Shown piece by piece: positions 16,573 through 25,215 of a stretch of DNA of 64,000 bases. This stretch comes from AC-32 sp038236705 (lineage in GTDB: Bacteria; Actinomycetota; Thermoleophilia; Gaiellales; Gaiellaceae). The stretch covers positions 1 through 64,000 of the forward strand of contig JBBRZN010000009.1 of the NCBI GenBank assembly GCA_038236705.1, read 5' to 3'. The position numbers and the translations under genes are program-made. The number at the start of each line of letters is the position of its first letter. Positions within the stretch are counted from its first letter, which is position 1. The notes under the pieces are model-generated. The model did not search any database and was not told the origin of the DNA. It saw only the letters and a program-made list of their open reading frames with translations.

Positions 16573-17900
16573 CCGCGCTCGTACAACCGCTCTCGCTCCC
16601 AGCAGGTCACGGCCTCGTCGAACAGGCGCTGCTCGACCCGTCCGTAGTTCAGGTAGTGCTCGACGACCTCGTCGCCGAGGGCCGCGCGCGCCATCGTCCC
16701 CTGCTCGAGCGCCTCGATCGCCTCGCGCAGCGAGCCGGGGAACCGCTCCGCATCCGACTCGTAGGCATTGCCCTCCAGCGGCGGCGGGAGCTCGAGCTCG
16801 TTCTCGATCCCGTCGAGCCCCGCCGCGATCAAGGCGGCGAACGCGAGGTACGGGTTGACGTCACCGCCCGGGATCCGAGACTCGGTGCGCAGCGAGCTCC
16901 CGTGGCCGACGATGCGGAAGCCGCAGGTGCGGTTGTCGTGGCCCCAGGCGAGCGTCGTCGGCGCCCACGAGCCGGCCGCGTAGCGCTTGTAGGAGTTGAT
17001 CGTCGGCGCGAGGAAGAGCGCGAGCTCGCGCGCGCGGGCGATCTGACCCGCGAGGTAGCGCTTGAAGATCTCGGACTCGCCCGCGAAGGCGTTCTCGCCG
17101 TCGGCCCAGAGGCTCGAGTGGATGTGGCACGAGCTGCCGATCCAGGTGTGGTCGGGCTTGGCCATGAACGTGATCGAGCAGCCGTTCTGGTGGGCGATCT
17201 CCTTCGAGCCGTTCTTGTAGATCACGTGGTTGTCGGCCATCGTCAGCGCGTCGGCGTAGCGGAAGTTGATCTCCTGCTGCCCCGGCCAGGCCTCGCCCTT
17301 CGAGCTCTCGACCTTGATCCCGGCGCCGTGCATCGCGTTGCGGATCTCGCGGATCAGCGGCTCGTCGAAGGTCGTCGCGAGGATGTGGTAGTCGAGGATG
17401 TACGGCACCGAGGGCGTCAGGTCGCGGTAGTGCTTCGCGTAGGCCTCCTCGTAGCTCTCCTTGAGGAGATAGAACTCGAGCTCGGAGCCCACCATCGGCT
17501 CGAAGCCGGCCGCCCGCGCCCGCTCGACCTGCGCGCGCAGCACCTGCCGCGGGGAGACCGTCAAGGGCGTGCCGTCGCCGAGGCCGACGTCGCAGAGCAC
17601 GAGCGCCGTTCCGTCCAGCCAGGGCAGTTTCCGGAGTGTGGCCAGGTCGGGCGTCAGCGCGAAGTCGCCGTACCCCTGCTCCCAGCTCGCCATCGCGTAG
17701 CCGGCCTGCGGATCCATCTCCATGTCGAGGGCCAGCAGGTAGTTGCAGCCCTCGATCCCGTGCTCCGCGGATTGCTCGAGGAAGAACTCCGCGTGCTCGC
17801 GCTTGCCGAGCAGGCGCCCCTGCATGTCGGTGAAGGCGGTGACGACGGTGTCGATCCCGCCCTGCTCGACCTCGGCTCTCAGCTCGTCGATCGTCAGCAA
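16569..17900 (-). CDS. glutamine-synthetase-like gamma-glutamyl-amine ligase (PuuA/GlnA3-like)
   Basis: 443 residues from TTG 17900 (GGGAGG a few bases upstream). The ATP-site and glutamate-site motifs of the GS fold are present: GSELEFYLLK, SSKGEAWPGQQEINFRY, GSSCHIHSS and TESRIPGGDVNPYLAFAALI. The family subtype with these variants (NHVIYKNGSKEIAHQNG) is the gamma-glutamylpolyamine synthetase group rather than nitrogen-assimilating GlnA. It glutamylates amines such as putrescine so that downstream enzymes can oxidise and hydrolyse them. Confidence 0.88.
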   Translation of the reverse strand: MLTIDELRAEVEQGGIDTVVTAFTDMQGRLLGKREHAEFFLEQSAEHGIEGCNYLLALDMEMDPQAGYAMASWEQGYGDFALTPDLATLRKLPWLDGTALVLCDVGLGDGTPLTVSPRQVLRAQVERARAAGFEPMVGSELEFYLLKESYEEAYAKHYRDLTPSVPYILDYHILATTFDEPLIREIRNAMHGAGIKVESSKGEAWPGQQEINFRYADALTMADNHVIYKNGSKEIAHQNGCSITFMAKPDHTWIGSSCHIHSSLWADGENAFAGESEIFKRYLAGQIARARELALFLAPTINSYKRYAAGSWAPTTLAWGHDNRTCGFRIVGHGSSLRTESRIPGGDVNPYLAFAALIAAGLDGIENELELPPPLEGNAYESDAERFPGSLREAIEALEQGTMARAALGDEVVEHYLNYGRVEQRLFDEAVTCWERERLYERG

Positions 17901-17976
17901 CGTGGCCTCCCGAAGACCGGGGGAGCCGGCCCTCGGGGCGCCGGCTCCCTCTGCGATTTCAGTCCTGCCGGCGAGT

Positions 17977-19554
17977 CTACGACGCGGGCGCGGGGTCGGC
18001 CCTCGTGTCCTCGCCGTACTTCGCCTCGATTCGCGCCAGCTCCTCCTCGGTGCCTTGCACGATCGGGCCCTTGAACCAGTTCCGCGCCGAGAGCATCCAC
18101 CAGCTCGAGACGAGGAGCAGCGTCCCGAGCACCGCAACCGGTGCGTAGTTGAACGACGTCCAGGCGAACTTGTCGGGATGCCACGGAACGCCCGCGGGGT
18201 TCGTCGGCAGGATGAACAGGATCGAGATGAACGCCACCCAGGTCACGGCAGTCCAGCCGACGATCTTGTACCGGCGACCGAGGCTCCATTCGCCCGGTTC
18301 CCAGGCGTCACCTGCCTTCAGCCGCAACCAGATCGGGATTGCGTAGGCGATGTAGAGGCCGATCGTCGCGATCGACGTCACCGCCGCGTAGGCGATCGCG
18401 CCGTTGGTGCCGAAGTACGCCGGAAACGCCGCAGCGAAGGCGAGCACTGCGATCGCGATCGCGGCCATGTACGGCACTCGCTGTTTGTTCAGGCGTCGCC
18501 AGAGCTGGTGCCCCGGTACGGCCCGGTCACGAGAGAACGCGTACATCATTCGCGAAGCCGAGGTGATCGACGACATGCCGCAGTAGAACTGGGCTCCCAC
18601 GGTGATGAAGAGCATCACCTTGGCCGTCGTGGTGCCCAGCGACTCGATGAACACCTGCTGCACCGCGAACGTGCCTGCTCCCGTAGTTGTGGCGATGTCC
18701 TGGATCGCGAAGGTCACCCCCAGCGCCAGGATGTAGCCGAAGATCGCGGAGACGACGATCGACATGACGATGCCCCGAGCCGCTCCGCGCGAGGCGTCTT
18801 TCGTCTCTTCGCTCATGTGGGCGGAGGCGTCGTAACCCGTATAGGTGTACTGCGCCTGCAAGAGCCCGAGGAGCAGCACGAACCAGAGCCAGCCGTGCCC
18901 CCAGCCACTGTTGTTGATCGTGTGCGAGAACACCTTCCCGACCGACTGATGGTGATCGGGCTTGAAGGCGAGGAAGCCCACGATGATCAGCACCCCGAGA
19001 CAGTGCCACCAGACGGAGATGTCGTTCAGCATCGCCACCAGCTGGACGCTGAAGATGTTCATCAGGGCGTGCAACGCGAGGATGACCGCGTAGACGTAGA
19101 TCACCTCGTGGGAGTCGCCATTGAACGTGCCGGGCCAGAGCAGCTGGAGCAGCGCGTCCGTGAACGTCGCGGCTCCGTAGTCGATGCCGGCCGTGATCGC
19201 GATCTGCCCGATCAGGTTGAACCAGCCGGTGAACCAGCCCCACGCCGGGCCGCCCATCTTGGACGACCAGTAGTAGAGCCCGCCTGCGGTCGGGTACTTC
19301 GACGCGATCTCGGCCATGCCCAGCCCGACGATCAGGACGAAGAACGAGACGAGTGGCCAGCCGTACGCCTCCTCGACGAAGCCGCCGTAGTTGAGACCCT
19401 GGTAGTAGAGGGTCAAAGTCCCGGACAGGATCGAGATGATCGTGAACGAGATGGCGAAGTTCGAGAACCCCGACATCGTGCGGCGCAGCTCCTGCGCATA
19501 CCCGAGCGCATGGAGGACGCGACGATCCTTGTCGTGCGATTGATCCGCCAACAT
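17977..19554 (-). CDS. APC-family amino acid/polyamine permease
   Basis: 525 residues. The opening GYAQELRRTMSGFSNFAISF and TIISILSGTLTLYYQGLNYG, then KYPTAGGLYYWSSKMGG, are the signature segments of the amino acid/GABA/choline permease subfamily. About 12 membrane segments follow; a late loop contains FSRDRAVPGHQLWRRLN. Its place just upstream of the gamma-glutamyl ligase suggests it imports the amine (polyamine or GABA-like) substrate of that pathway. Confidence 0.9.
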   Translation of the reverse strand: MLADQSHDKDRRVLHALGYAQELRRTMSGFSNFAISFTIISILSGTLTLYYQGLNYGGFVEEAYGWPLVSFFVLIVGLGMAEIASKYPTAGGLYYWSSKMGGPAWGWFTGWFNLIGQIAITAGIDYGAATFTDALLQLLWPGTFNGDSHEVIYVYAVILALHALMNIFSVQLVAMLNDISVWWHCLGVLIIVGFLAFKPDHHQSVGKVFSHTINNSGWGHGWLWFVLLLGLLQAQYTYTGYDASAHMSEETKDASRGAARGIVMSIVVSAIFGYILALGVTFAIQDIATTTGAGTFAVQQVFIESLGTTTAKVMLFITVGAQFYCGMSSITSASRMMYAFSRDRAVPGHQLWRRLNKQRVPYMAAIAIAVLAFAAAFPAYFGTNGAIAYAAVTSIATIGLYIAYAIPIWLRLKAGDAWEPGEWSLGRRYKIVGWTAVTWVAFISILFILPTNPAGVPWHPDKFAWTSFNYAPVAVLGTLLLVSSWWMLSARNWFKGPIVQGTEEELARIEAKYGEDTRADPAPAS

Positions 19555-19607
19555 TCCCCCTTACTCGAATTGACGCGTGGGATTCTCTCGCGTCGAGAGG
19601 GTCGGCG

Positions 19608-20183
19608 CTAGCGGTACTGCTCGATCAACAGGCGGCCCATCGCCTGGGCGCGCCGGGCCGCATCGCGATCGCCTTCGCCGGCGGCCACGATCGAGCCCTT
19701 CATCAGGATGTGCCAGGAGTGGGCGAACTGCTCGGGGTCGCGCAGGCCGGCCTCCTCGGCGAGCGAGCGGATGATCGAGCGAATGGTGTTGAGGTGACCG
19801 GCGCTCGCCTGGCCGATCAGGGTCTGCCGGTCGTTCATCTCGAGCAGGACGTTGATGAAGGAGCAGCCTTCGAAGTCCTCCTTCTGGAACCACTCGTGGA
19901 AGAGGTCGAAGATCGCGAGGAGCTGCTCCTCGGGAGTCTCGCCACGACGCCGCGCCTCGGCCTCGACCCAGCCCTTCGTCCAGAGCTGCTCACGGTGCTG
20001 GAGGAAGGCGAGCACGAGGTCGTCTTTCGACTTGAAATGCCGGTAGAGCGTCGCCTTCGCCACCGATGCGCTATTGATCACCTCGTCGACGCCCACGGCC
20101 CGAACTCCCCGGCGCGAGAACAGCTCATAGGCGCTGTCGAGGATGCGCTGGCGTGCGGGAACGGCTACTGCGGCTTCGGGCAT
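19608..20183 (-). CDS. TetR family transcriptional regulator
   Basis: 191 residues. N-terminal HTH: ARQRILDSAYELFSRRGVRA, then GVDEVINSASVAKATLYRHF, the canonical TetR recognition helix. The C-terminal part is a helical ligand domain with EQFAHSWHILMKGSIVA. It precedes the permease by 53 bp on the same strand and lies beside a perfect palindrome, so it probably represses the amine-catabolism genes or itself and is relieved by a pathway metabolite. Confidence 0.9.
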   Translation of the reverse strand: MPEAAVAVPARQRILDSAYELFSRRGVRAVGVDEVINSASVAKATLYRHFKSKDDLVLAFLQHREQLWTKGWVEAEARRRGETPEEQLLAIFDLFHEWFQKEDFEGCSFINVLLEMNDRQTLIGQASAGHLNTIRSIIRSLAEEAGLRDPEQFAHSWHILMKGSIVAAGEGDRDAARRAQAMGRLLIEQYR

Positions 20184-20218
20184 CGGTTCGCGGATCCTAG
20201 CGCCGTCGGCAGGTAATT

Positions 20219-20234
20219 GACAGACCAGTCTGTC
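20219..20234. promoter_or_regulatory. TetR-type operator palindrome
   Basis: Perfect inverted repeat GACAGAC-CA-GTCTGTC located 36 bp upstream of the TetR start, resembling the ACAGACnnGTCTGT consensus of many TetR/AcrR regulators. Confidence 0.65.
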
Positions 20235-20270
20235 TGCGCCGCAGTCGGGCGCCCAACCGGCCGGCGCGCG

Positions 20271-21389
20271 CTAGCCGCTGAGGCGCTCGATCCACTCCGC
20301 GAAGAGCGGGTCGACGACGACCTGCTTGCGGCCGTCCGTCTCGATCTCGGCTCTCGCGGCCAGACGCTGGAGCGCTTTCTGCGCCATCGTCTTCGTGAGA
20401 GCCAGCCGCTCCAGCACGGCCGCCCGGTAGGGGGAGCCCTCGCCGGTGATGACCGCGCGCATTGTCTTCTGCTCCGAGGTGTCGAAGCCCCGCCACTGCG
20501 CCTCGAACTCGGGCCGGAGCTCATCGAGCGCGGCGCCGTGCGCGCGCTCCCAGTCGTCCAGGGTCGCCGTGCCGCCCCGCTCGACCTCCTCCCAGAGCCG
20601 GTGCGCGAGCAGCATCGCCCGCTGCGGATGGCCCTTCGCCGAGCCGAGCAGCGGGTTCAGTGCCTCCCCCACGTTGCGCTTGCTCTGGCGAAACCGCGCC
20701 GCGACGTACTCGGCGATGTCCTCGTCGCGCAGGCGCCCGAGGCGTACCGGCACCGCCGCGCCGTACAGCGGCGCCTCCTTGGTCTCGAAGAGCTGCCTCA
20801 TCAGCCCGGGCTCGGAGCCCGCGAAGACGTATGAGGCGACGTCGCCCTGGAACTGGATGTGGCTCCTGAGGATCCCGTCCAGCGAGGGCACCTTGCCGAT
20901 GTCCTGGAACTCGTCGAGGGCGATGAACGCGCGGAAGCCGCCGGCCTCCTCGAGGCGCAGCGGCAAGTCGAGCAGGGCGTGCAGCGCCGGCAGCGGATCC
21001 GTCTTCGGTTCGAGCTGGAGCCTCGCGCTGATCCCGAAGGCGCCGAGCGAGAGCCCGAGGCCGGTCTTCTGCAGGAACTCCTCGACGCGGCCGCGGATCG
21101 CGCCCCGCAGCTCTTTTGCGTAGGCGCGCTCGAAGCGCACGGCCACGTCGGCGAGGGAGACGGCGCCGTAGAGGTCGACCAGCACCGGCACGAGGCCCTC
21201 CTGCTTCTCGCCGTCGGCGAGCGCCCGTCGCAGCAGGCTCGTCTTGCCGTACTTGCGCGGCGCGTAGAGGCGGACGTAGTGGCCGCCGACCGCGTGCTTC
21301 AGCAGTTGCTGGGTCTCGTCGTCGCGGTCGACGATCTCCTCCGGAGAGATCGGCCGCGAGTAGACGAACGGGTTGACGTCCGTGATCAT
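20271..21389 (-). CDS. archaeal-type ATPase (P-loop, STAND-like) of unknown role
   Basis: 372 residues. The P-loop reads YAPRKYGKTSLLRRAL, an APRxxGKTS variant typical of archaeal-ATPase/KAP-related proteins, with Walker B FIALDEFQDI. A helical lid follows (LRDEDIAEYVAARFRQSKRN), then a winged-helix-like C-terminus with RAAVLERLALTKTMAQKALQ. These proteins are often regulatory or toxin-like switches. No partner is evident: TetR lies beyond its 3' side and a 218-bp gap upstream. Confidence 0.75.
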   Translation of the reverse strand: MITDVNPFVYSRPISPEEIVDRDDETQQLLKHAVGGHYVRLYAPRKYGKTSLLRRALADGEKQEGLVPVLVDLYGAVSLADVAVRFERAYAKELRGAIRGRVEEFLQKTGLGLSLGAFGISARLQLEPKTDPLPALHALLDLPLRLEEAGGFRAFIALDEFQDIGKVPSLDGILRSHIQFQGDVASYVFAGSEPGLMRQLFETKEAPLYGAAVPVRLGRLRDEDIAEYVAARFRQSKRNVGEALNPLLGSAKGHPQRAMLLAHRLWEEVERGGTATLDDWERAHGAALDELRPEFEAQWRGFDTSEQKTMRAVITGEGSPYRAAVLERLALTKTMAQKALQRLAARAEIETDGRKQVVVDPLFAEWIERLSG

Positions 21390-21631
21390 GGGTCCCGGAG
21401 GATACCAGGGGGTAGTCCCAGCGGATACCGTTGAGTATCTTGTCGGACTACTGCCGAAGACCCGCGGGTCTTTGCTCTTCGTCTCTTAAGTTGCGCTGGC
21501 CGCGAAAAACCTGCGCTCGAGAGTGGAATCTCCCTCGGACGAGTGACCCGCCGCAAGCTTTGGGCGTCGACACGAGTTAGCTCTGGTCGTTTCCTCAGGA
21601 ACAGTCGTTGACTCCGCCAAAGGAGATTCGA
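21390..21631. other. intergenic region between divergent genes
   Basis: 242 bp between the ATPase start and the secreted-protein start, so promoters for both must lie here. A perfect 14-bp palindrome (AGACCCGCGGGTCT, 21458-21471) followed by TTT could be an operator or short hairpin. An AAAGGAG site precedes ATG 21632. No other structure was seen. Confidence 0.5.
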
Positions 21632-22627
21632 ATGAAGATCGCATCCGCCACGATCCGAGGTCTGAACCGGGCCTGGGCCATCATCGCTCTAGCCGTTGCG
21701 CTCGTAGTCGTCCCGTACGCCGTACCCGCCTCTACGCCGCCGCTCCTGCAGTTGGGGCCAATCGTCGTCGCCGGGGGCACCGCCGTGCTCGCGGGCACGG
21801 TCGGCCCCCAGGCCGCGGGCAGCACGCTGACCGTGAATGGACAGCCGCTCAGCGTCGACGCGTCCGGCGCGTTCGCCGGCAGCGTCGATCTGAACGGAGC
21901 CGGCTCGATCTCGCTGGCACTCTCGGACGCGGTCGGCGGGCAGACCGTGTTCACGGTTCCGCTGACACTCGCCGGGCTCGGCGGCGTGATCCCCACGGGG
22001 GTGCTCGACTCCGTCCAGCGAGCCGGCGTGTCGCTGCTCACCCCAATCGTCGGCGACGGAGGCCCGCTGACCGTCGCGGGATCGGTGCTCGACAAGACCC
22101 AGCTCGCAGGGCTCACCGTAAACGGCACGGACATCCTCGGTGCGCTCGGGTCCGACGGCTCCTTCGCCATCCAGCTTCCGGGCACAACGAAGGTCGTCAC
22201 GGCCACCGCAACCGATACGCGCGGGACGACGGAGACCATCGTGGCCGGCGTCGGGCACCAGACCCTGAGCTCCAGCACGACGGGCGCTGCAAGTGCCGTG
22301 GGGGTCCGGATCGTGAAGGTGCGCTTCTACAAGCAGAACGTCCTTCGAAAGCACTTCATGCGCATGGTCGTGACCGTCAAGGACCGGCGGGGCCTGCTGA
22401 TCCGAGGCGCGAAGATCAACGTCAGCTCGACCAAGCCCGGCCGGCTCTCGCATCGCCCGAGGATGCACCTCAGCGGCAGCAAAGGGCGAGCGACCTTCAC
22501 GCTCCGACTGCGCAAGGCTGCCTTCGGCAGGCGCCTGATCGTCGTAACGCTCGCGAAGACGCCGCAGGCAAAAGCCACGAAGCGGAGTGCGGTGATCGTG
22601 CCCGGCGCGAAGAAGACGAGTCGCTAG
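21632..22627 (+). CDS. secreted protein with Ig-like repeats and basic C-terminal domain
   Basis: 331 residues from ATG 21632, with AAAGGAG upstream. A signal peptide (WAIIALAVALVVVPYAVPAS) is followed by beta-rich, serine/glycine/threonine-rich repeats such as VAGGTAVLAGTVGPQAAGST and PLTVAGSVLDKTQ, typical of bacterial Ig-like/cell-surface modules. The last ~90 residues are very basic and may be a separate surface-binding domain (VRFYKQNVLRKHFMRMVVTV). Function is unknown; it probably lies at the cell surface or outside the cell. Confidence 0.6.
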   Translation: MKIASATIRGLNRAWAIIALAVALVVVPYAVPASTPPLLQLGPIVVAGGTAVLAGTVGPQAAGSTLTVNGQPLSVDASGAFAGSVDLNGAGSISLALSDAVGGQTVFTVPLTLAGLGGVIPTGVLDSVQRAGVSLLTPIVGDGGPLTVAGSVLDKTQLAGLTVNGTDILGALGSDGSFAIQLPGTTKVVTATATDTRGTTETIVAGVGHQTLSSSTTGAASAVGVRIVKVRFYKQNVLRKHFMRMVVTVKDRRGLLIRGAKINVSSTKPGRLSHRPRMHLSGSKGRATFTLRLRKAAFGRRLIVVTLAKTPQAKATKRSAVIVPGAKKTSR

Positions 22628-22631
22628 CTAC

Positions 22632-23009
22632 GTGAGGGCCTTGCACGGCCCCAACCACCCCCGCGCGCCGGAACGCGACCAGGTCGCGGCCGATCCCCAG
22701 GTCGAGGACTTCGCCCAGTTCTGGCGCGCGGGGGAGCCCGCAAAGGGTTGGTTCCGTTGCGTGGATTGCGGCTTCGGGGTCGCGACCCTCTACCGGCTAC
22801 CGCTCTGTGCGCGTTGCCACGGTCGGGTCTGGGAGCGACCCGAAACGAGCCCCTTCGAAACCGGGCCTCCTCCTCCCCCGCTCGATGCGGACCTGCACGC
22901 CGTTGCCGCAGCCGTGCGCGGCGCAGTTCTGGCCGTCATGGTCGGAGCCGTCCTCTGGCTCGGCGTCGCAGGTCTCGCCTTCGGGCTCTTCAAGCTGATC
23001 CACGGCTGA
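22632..23009 (+). CDS. zinc-ribbon membrane protein
   Basis: 125 residues from GTG 22632. A two-CxxC ribbon (WFRCVDCGFGVATLYRLPLC, then ARCHG) is followed by a proline-rich linker and one C-terminal transmembrane segment (AVLAVMVGAVLWLGVAGLAF). The ribbon probably faces the cytoplasm. It sits between a secreted protein and a P450 with little intergenic space; no function is known. Confidence 0.6.
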   Translation: MRALHGPNHPRAPERDQVAADPQVEDFAQFWRAGEPAKGWFRCVDCGFGVATLYRLPLCARCHGRVWERPETSPFETGPPPPPLDADLHAVAAAVRGAVLAVMVGAVLWLGVAGLAFGLFKLIHG

Positions 23010-23042
23010 CAGGCGCGCCCAGGAATCTAGCCTCGCGTCTGC

Positions 23043-24284
23043 ATGTTCGACCCGACCGAGACGGGGTTCCTCGCAGACCCATACCCCACGCTGAACGCTT
23101 TGCGCGAGGAGACGCCGGTCTTCCACGAGGAGTCGCTCGGCCGCTGGTTCGTGAATCGGCACGCGGACGTGCGCGCGTGCCTGCGCGACAAGCGGCTCGG
23201 CCGCAACTTCCGGCACGTGGGCAGCGAGGAGGAGTTCGGCGCGGAGCCGCTCGACCCGCGGCGTCAGGCGTTCTGGGACTCGAAGCGCTGGAGCCTGCTC
23301 TGGCTCGAGCCGCCCGAGCACACGCGGATCCGGAAGCTCGTTGCGGCGGCTTTCACGCCCCGCAGCGTCGAGAGCCTCCGCGCCCCGGCCGAGGAGCTGG
23401 CTCGCGAGATCCTCGAGCCGCAATTGGAGTGCGCCGGCATGGAGCTGCTCCGCGACTACGCGCAGCCGCACTCGATCGCCGTGATCTGCCGCATGCTCGG
23501 CGTGCCCACCGACCGGCAGCGCGATCTCCTCGACTGGTCGCACGCGATGGTGAAGATGTACGAGTTCGACACCACCGAGGAGCAGGCGGCCGCCGCCACG
23601 CAGGCCGCAGCCGACTTCCGGGGCTACGTGCTCGAGCTGATCGAGGCGCGGCGGCGCGAGCCGCGCGACGACATGGTCACTGCTCTGGCCGAGGCGCGCG
23701 TGGACGGCGAGGGACTGAGCGAGGCGGAGATCGTCTCCACGATCATCGTGCTCCTGAACGCCGGCCACGAGGCGACGGTGAACACCCTCGGCAACGGCGT
23801 GGGAGCCCTGATGCGCCACCCCGACGAGTGGCGCCGGCTGGTGGACGGCGAGGTGTCTCCGGCCGACGCCGTCGAGGAGCTGATCCGCTGGGATCCCCCG
23901 CTCCAGCTCTTCGAGCGCTGGGTGCTGGAGGAGGCCGTCGAAATCGCCGGCCGGCCGATCGCTCGCGGGCAGAAGCTGGCGCTGCTCTTCGGCTCGGCGA
24001 ATCGCGACCCGCGCGTCTTCGAGAGCCCGGATCGCTTCGACCTCGCGCGACCGAACGCGGCCGAGCACATCGGCTTCGGCGGCGGCATTCATGTCAGCAT
24101 CGGCGCGCCTCTCGCTCGCATCGAGCTGGAGGCGAGCCTACGGACGCTCGTCGAGCGCGCGCCCGGCCTGGAGCTGATCGAGGAACCGCGCCGCAACCCG
24201 GCCTTCGTGATCTGGGGCCTGGAAGGCGTGCACGTGGCGCTTCAGTCGAACGCCCACAGATCGACGTCCGAGACCGGCCGGTAG
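23043..24284 (+). CDS. cytochrome P450 with Ser in place of the heme-ligand Cys
   Basis: 413 residues, the usual length of soluble bacterial P450s. The I-helix motif AGHEAT (within IIVLLNAGHEATVNTLGNG), the K-helix ExxR (EELIR) and the NRDPRVFESPDRFDLARPNA block are all present. The heme loop reads FGGGIHVSIGAPLARIELE instead of FGxGxHxCxG. The proximal ligand codon, AGC at 24096-24098 (residue 352), encodes Ser where Cys is required for ordinary P450 chemistry. The protein is otherwise intact. Its last 43 bp overlap the convergent GNAT gene. Confidence 0.9.
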   Translation: MFDPTETGFLADPYPTLNALREETPVFHEESLGRWFVNRHADVRACLRDKRLGRNFRHVGSEEEFGAEPLDPRRQAFWDSKRWSLLWLEPPEHTRIRKLVAAAFTPRSVESLRAPAEELAREILEPQLECAGMELLRDYAQPHSIAVICRMLGVPTDRQRDLLDWSHAMVKMYEFDTTEEQAAAATQAAADFRGYVLELIEARRREPRDDMVTALAEARVDGEGLSEAEIVSTIIVLLNAGHEATVNTLGNGVGALMRHPDEWRRLVDGEVSPADAVEELIRWDPPLQLFERWVLEEAVEIAGRPIARGQKLALLFGSANRDPRVFESPDRFDLARPNAAEHIGFGGGIHVSIGAPLARIELEASLRTLVERAPGLELIEEPRRNPAFVIWGLEGVHVALQSNAHRSTSETGR

Positions 24285-25087
24285 CCGATGCGCTGGTAGA
24301 TGCTGTTCGAGGTCGGGTTCGAAAGGTCGGTGAAGAGGAAGCAGAACCGCCTACCGCCGTCGAGCAGCTGCTGTGTCAAGGCCGCCGTCAGCGCGCTCCC
24401 GTAGCCGCGGCCGCGTAGATCGGGCGGCGTGTAGACCGGGCCGATCCGGATCCCGTTCGGGGTCGGGCCGCCGAAGCCGGCGATGCAGACCGGCTCTCCG
24501 TCTTCCCAGAAGACGTACCCGCCCTCGTGATCGGCAAGACGATTCTCGAGCGCACCGGCCGGGGACCCCGGATGCGAGTCCGGCAGCGCCTCGGTCCCGA
24601 ATGCGTCGAGCCACCTCAACGCGAGCTCGCGGTCGGGCTCGGCGTACGGCCGCATGAGCCCGGCCACGCCCCGTGGCGGCTCGACCTTCTCCGCTCGGAA
24701 GATCCGCTCGGCGATGGCCCGCCGACCGCGCGCGCCGGTTGTCGTTTCCCAGAGCTCGACGAAGCGTGCCACGTCCTCGGTCGGCCCGGTCGCTCCGGGC
24801 AGGGCGCCGAACGCGAGCAGCACGTCCGCGCAGAGCGGTTCGAGCGCGGCCCGGTCATCGATCTCCGAGAGCACGAGGTTGTGCGGGGGCGTGCGCAGCG
24901 CAGCGGCGACGACGCGCCTGGAGTCCTCCACCACCGCGAGATAGGGCGCCTCGCCGAAGGCCAGCGGATCCTGCCGCAGACGTGAGGAGAGCCCGAGGAT
25001 CAGGTTGTGCTCGGCCTCGCGCGCCGCAAGGAACTCACCCGCGTCCTCCAGGAAATCGGCGACCTCGTCGTAGCGGTGAACCTCCAC
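24242..25087 (-). CDS. GNAT family N-acetyltransferase
   Basis: 281 residues. The C-terminal GNAT domain has the acetyl-CoA loop DLRGRGYGSALTAALTQQLL and the terminal NPTSNSIYQRIGYRPVSDVD. The N-terminal half (DFLEDAGEFLAAREAEHNLI) is a degenerate second GNAT-like domain, a two-domain layout common in actinobacterial acyltransferases. The acceptor is unknown. It overlaps the P450 3' end by 43 bp on the other strand. Confidence 0.85.
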   Translation of the reverse strand: MEVHRYDEVADFLEDAGEFLAAREAEHNLILGLSSRLRQDPLAFGEAPYLAVVEDSRRVVAAALRTPPHNLVLSEIDDRAALEPLCADVLLAFGALPGATGPTEDVARFVELWETTTGARGRRAIAERIFRAEKVEPPRGVAGLMRPYAEPDRELALRWLDAFGTEALPDSHPGSPAGALENRLADHEGGYVFWEDGEPVCIAGFGGPTPNGIRIGPVYTPPDLRGRGYGSALTAALTQQLLDGGRRFCFLFTDLSNPTSNSIYQRIGYRPVSDVDLWAFD

Positions 25088-25215
25088 GAAACACCCAGGA
25101 GAACGTTAGACGAGCAAAGCCTTGGTAAGGCCCTGGACAAATCATCCTTCCGCGTCATCTAGGCGTTCCAGCCCGGGCGGGGTCGGCCGGCCGGCCCCCG
25201 CCGCGCGGCGGGGAT

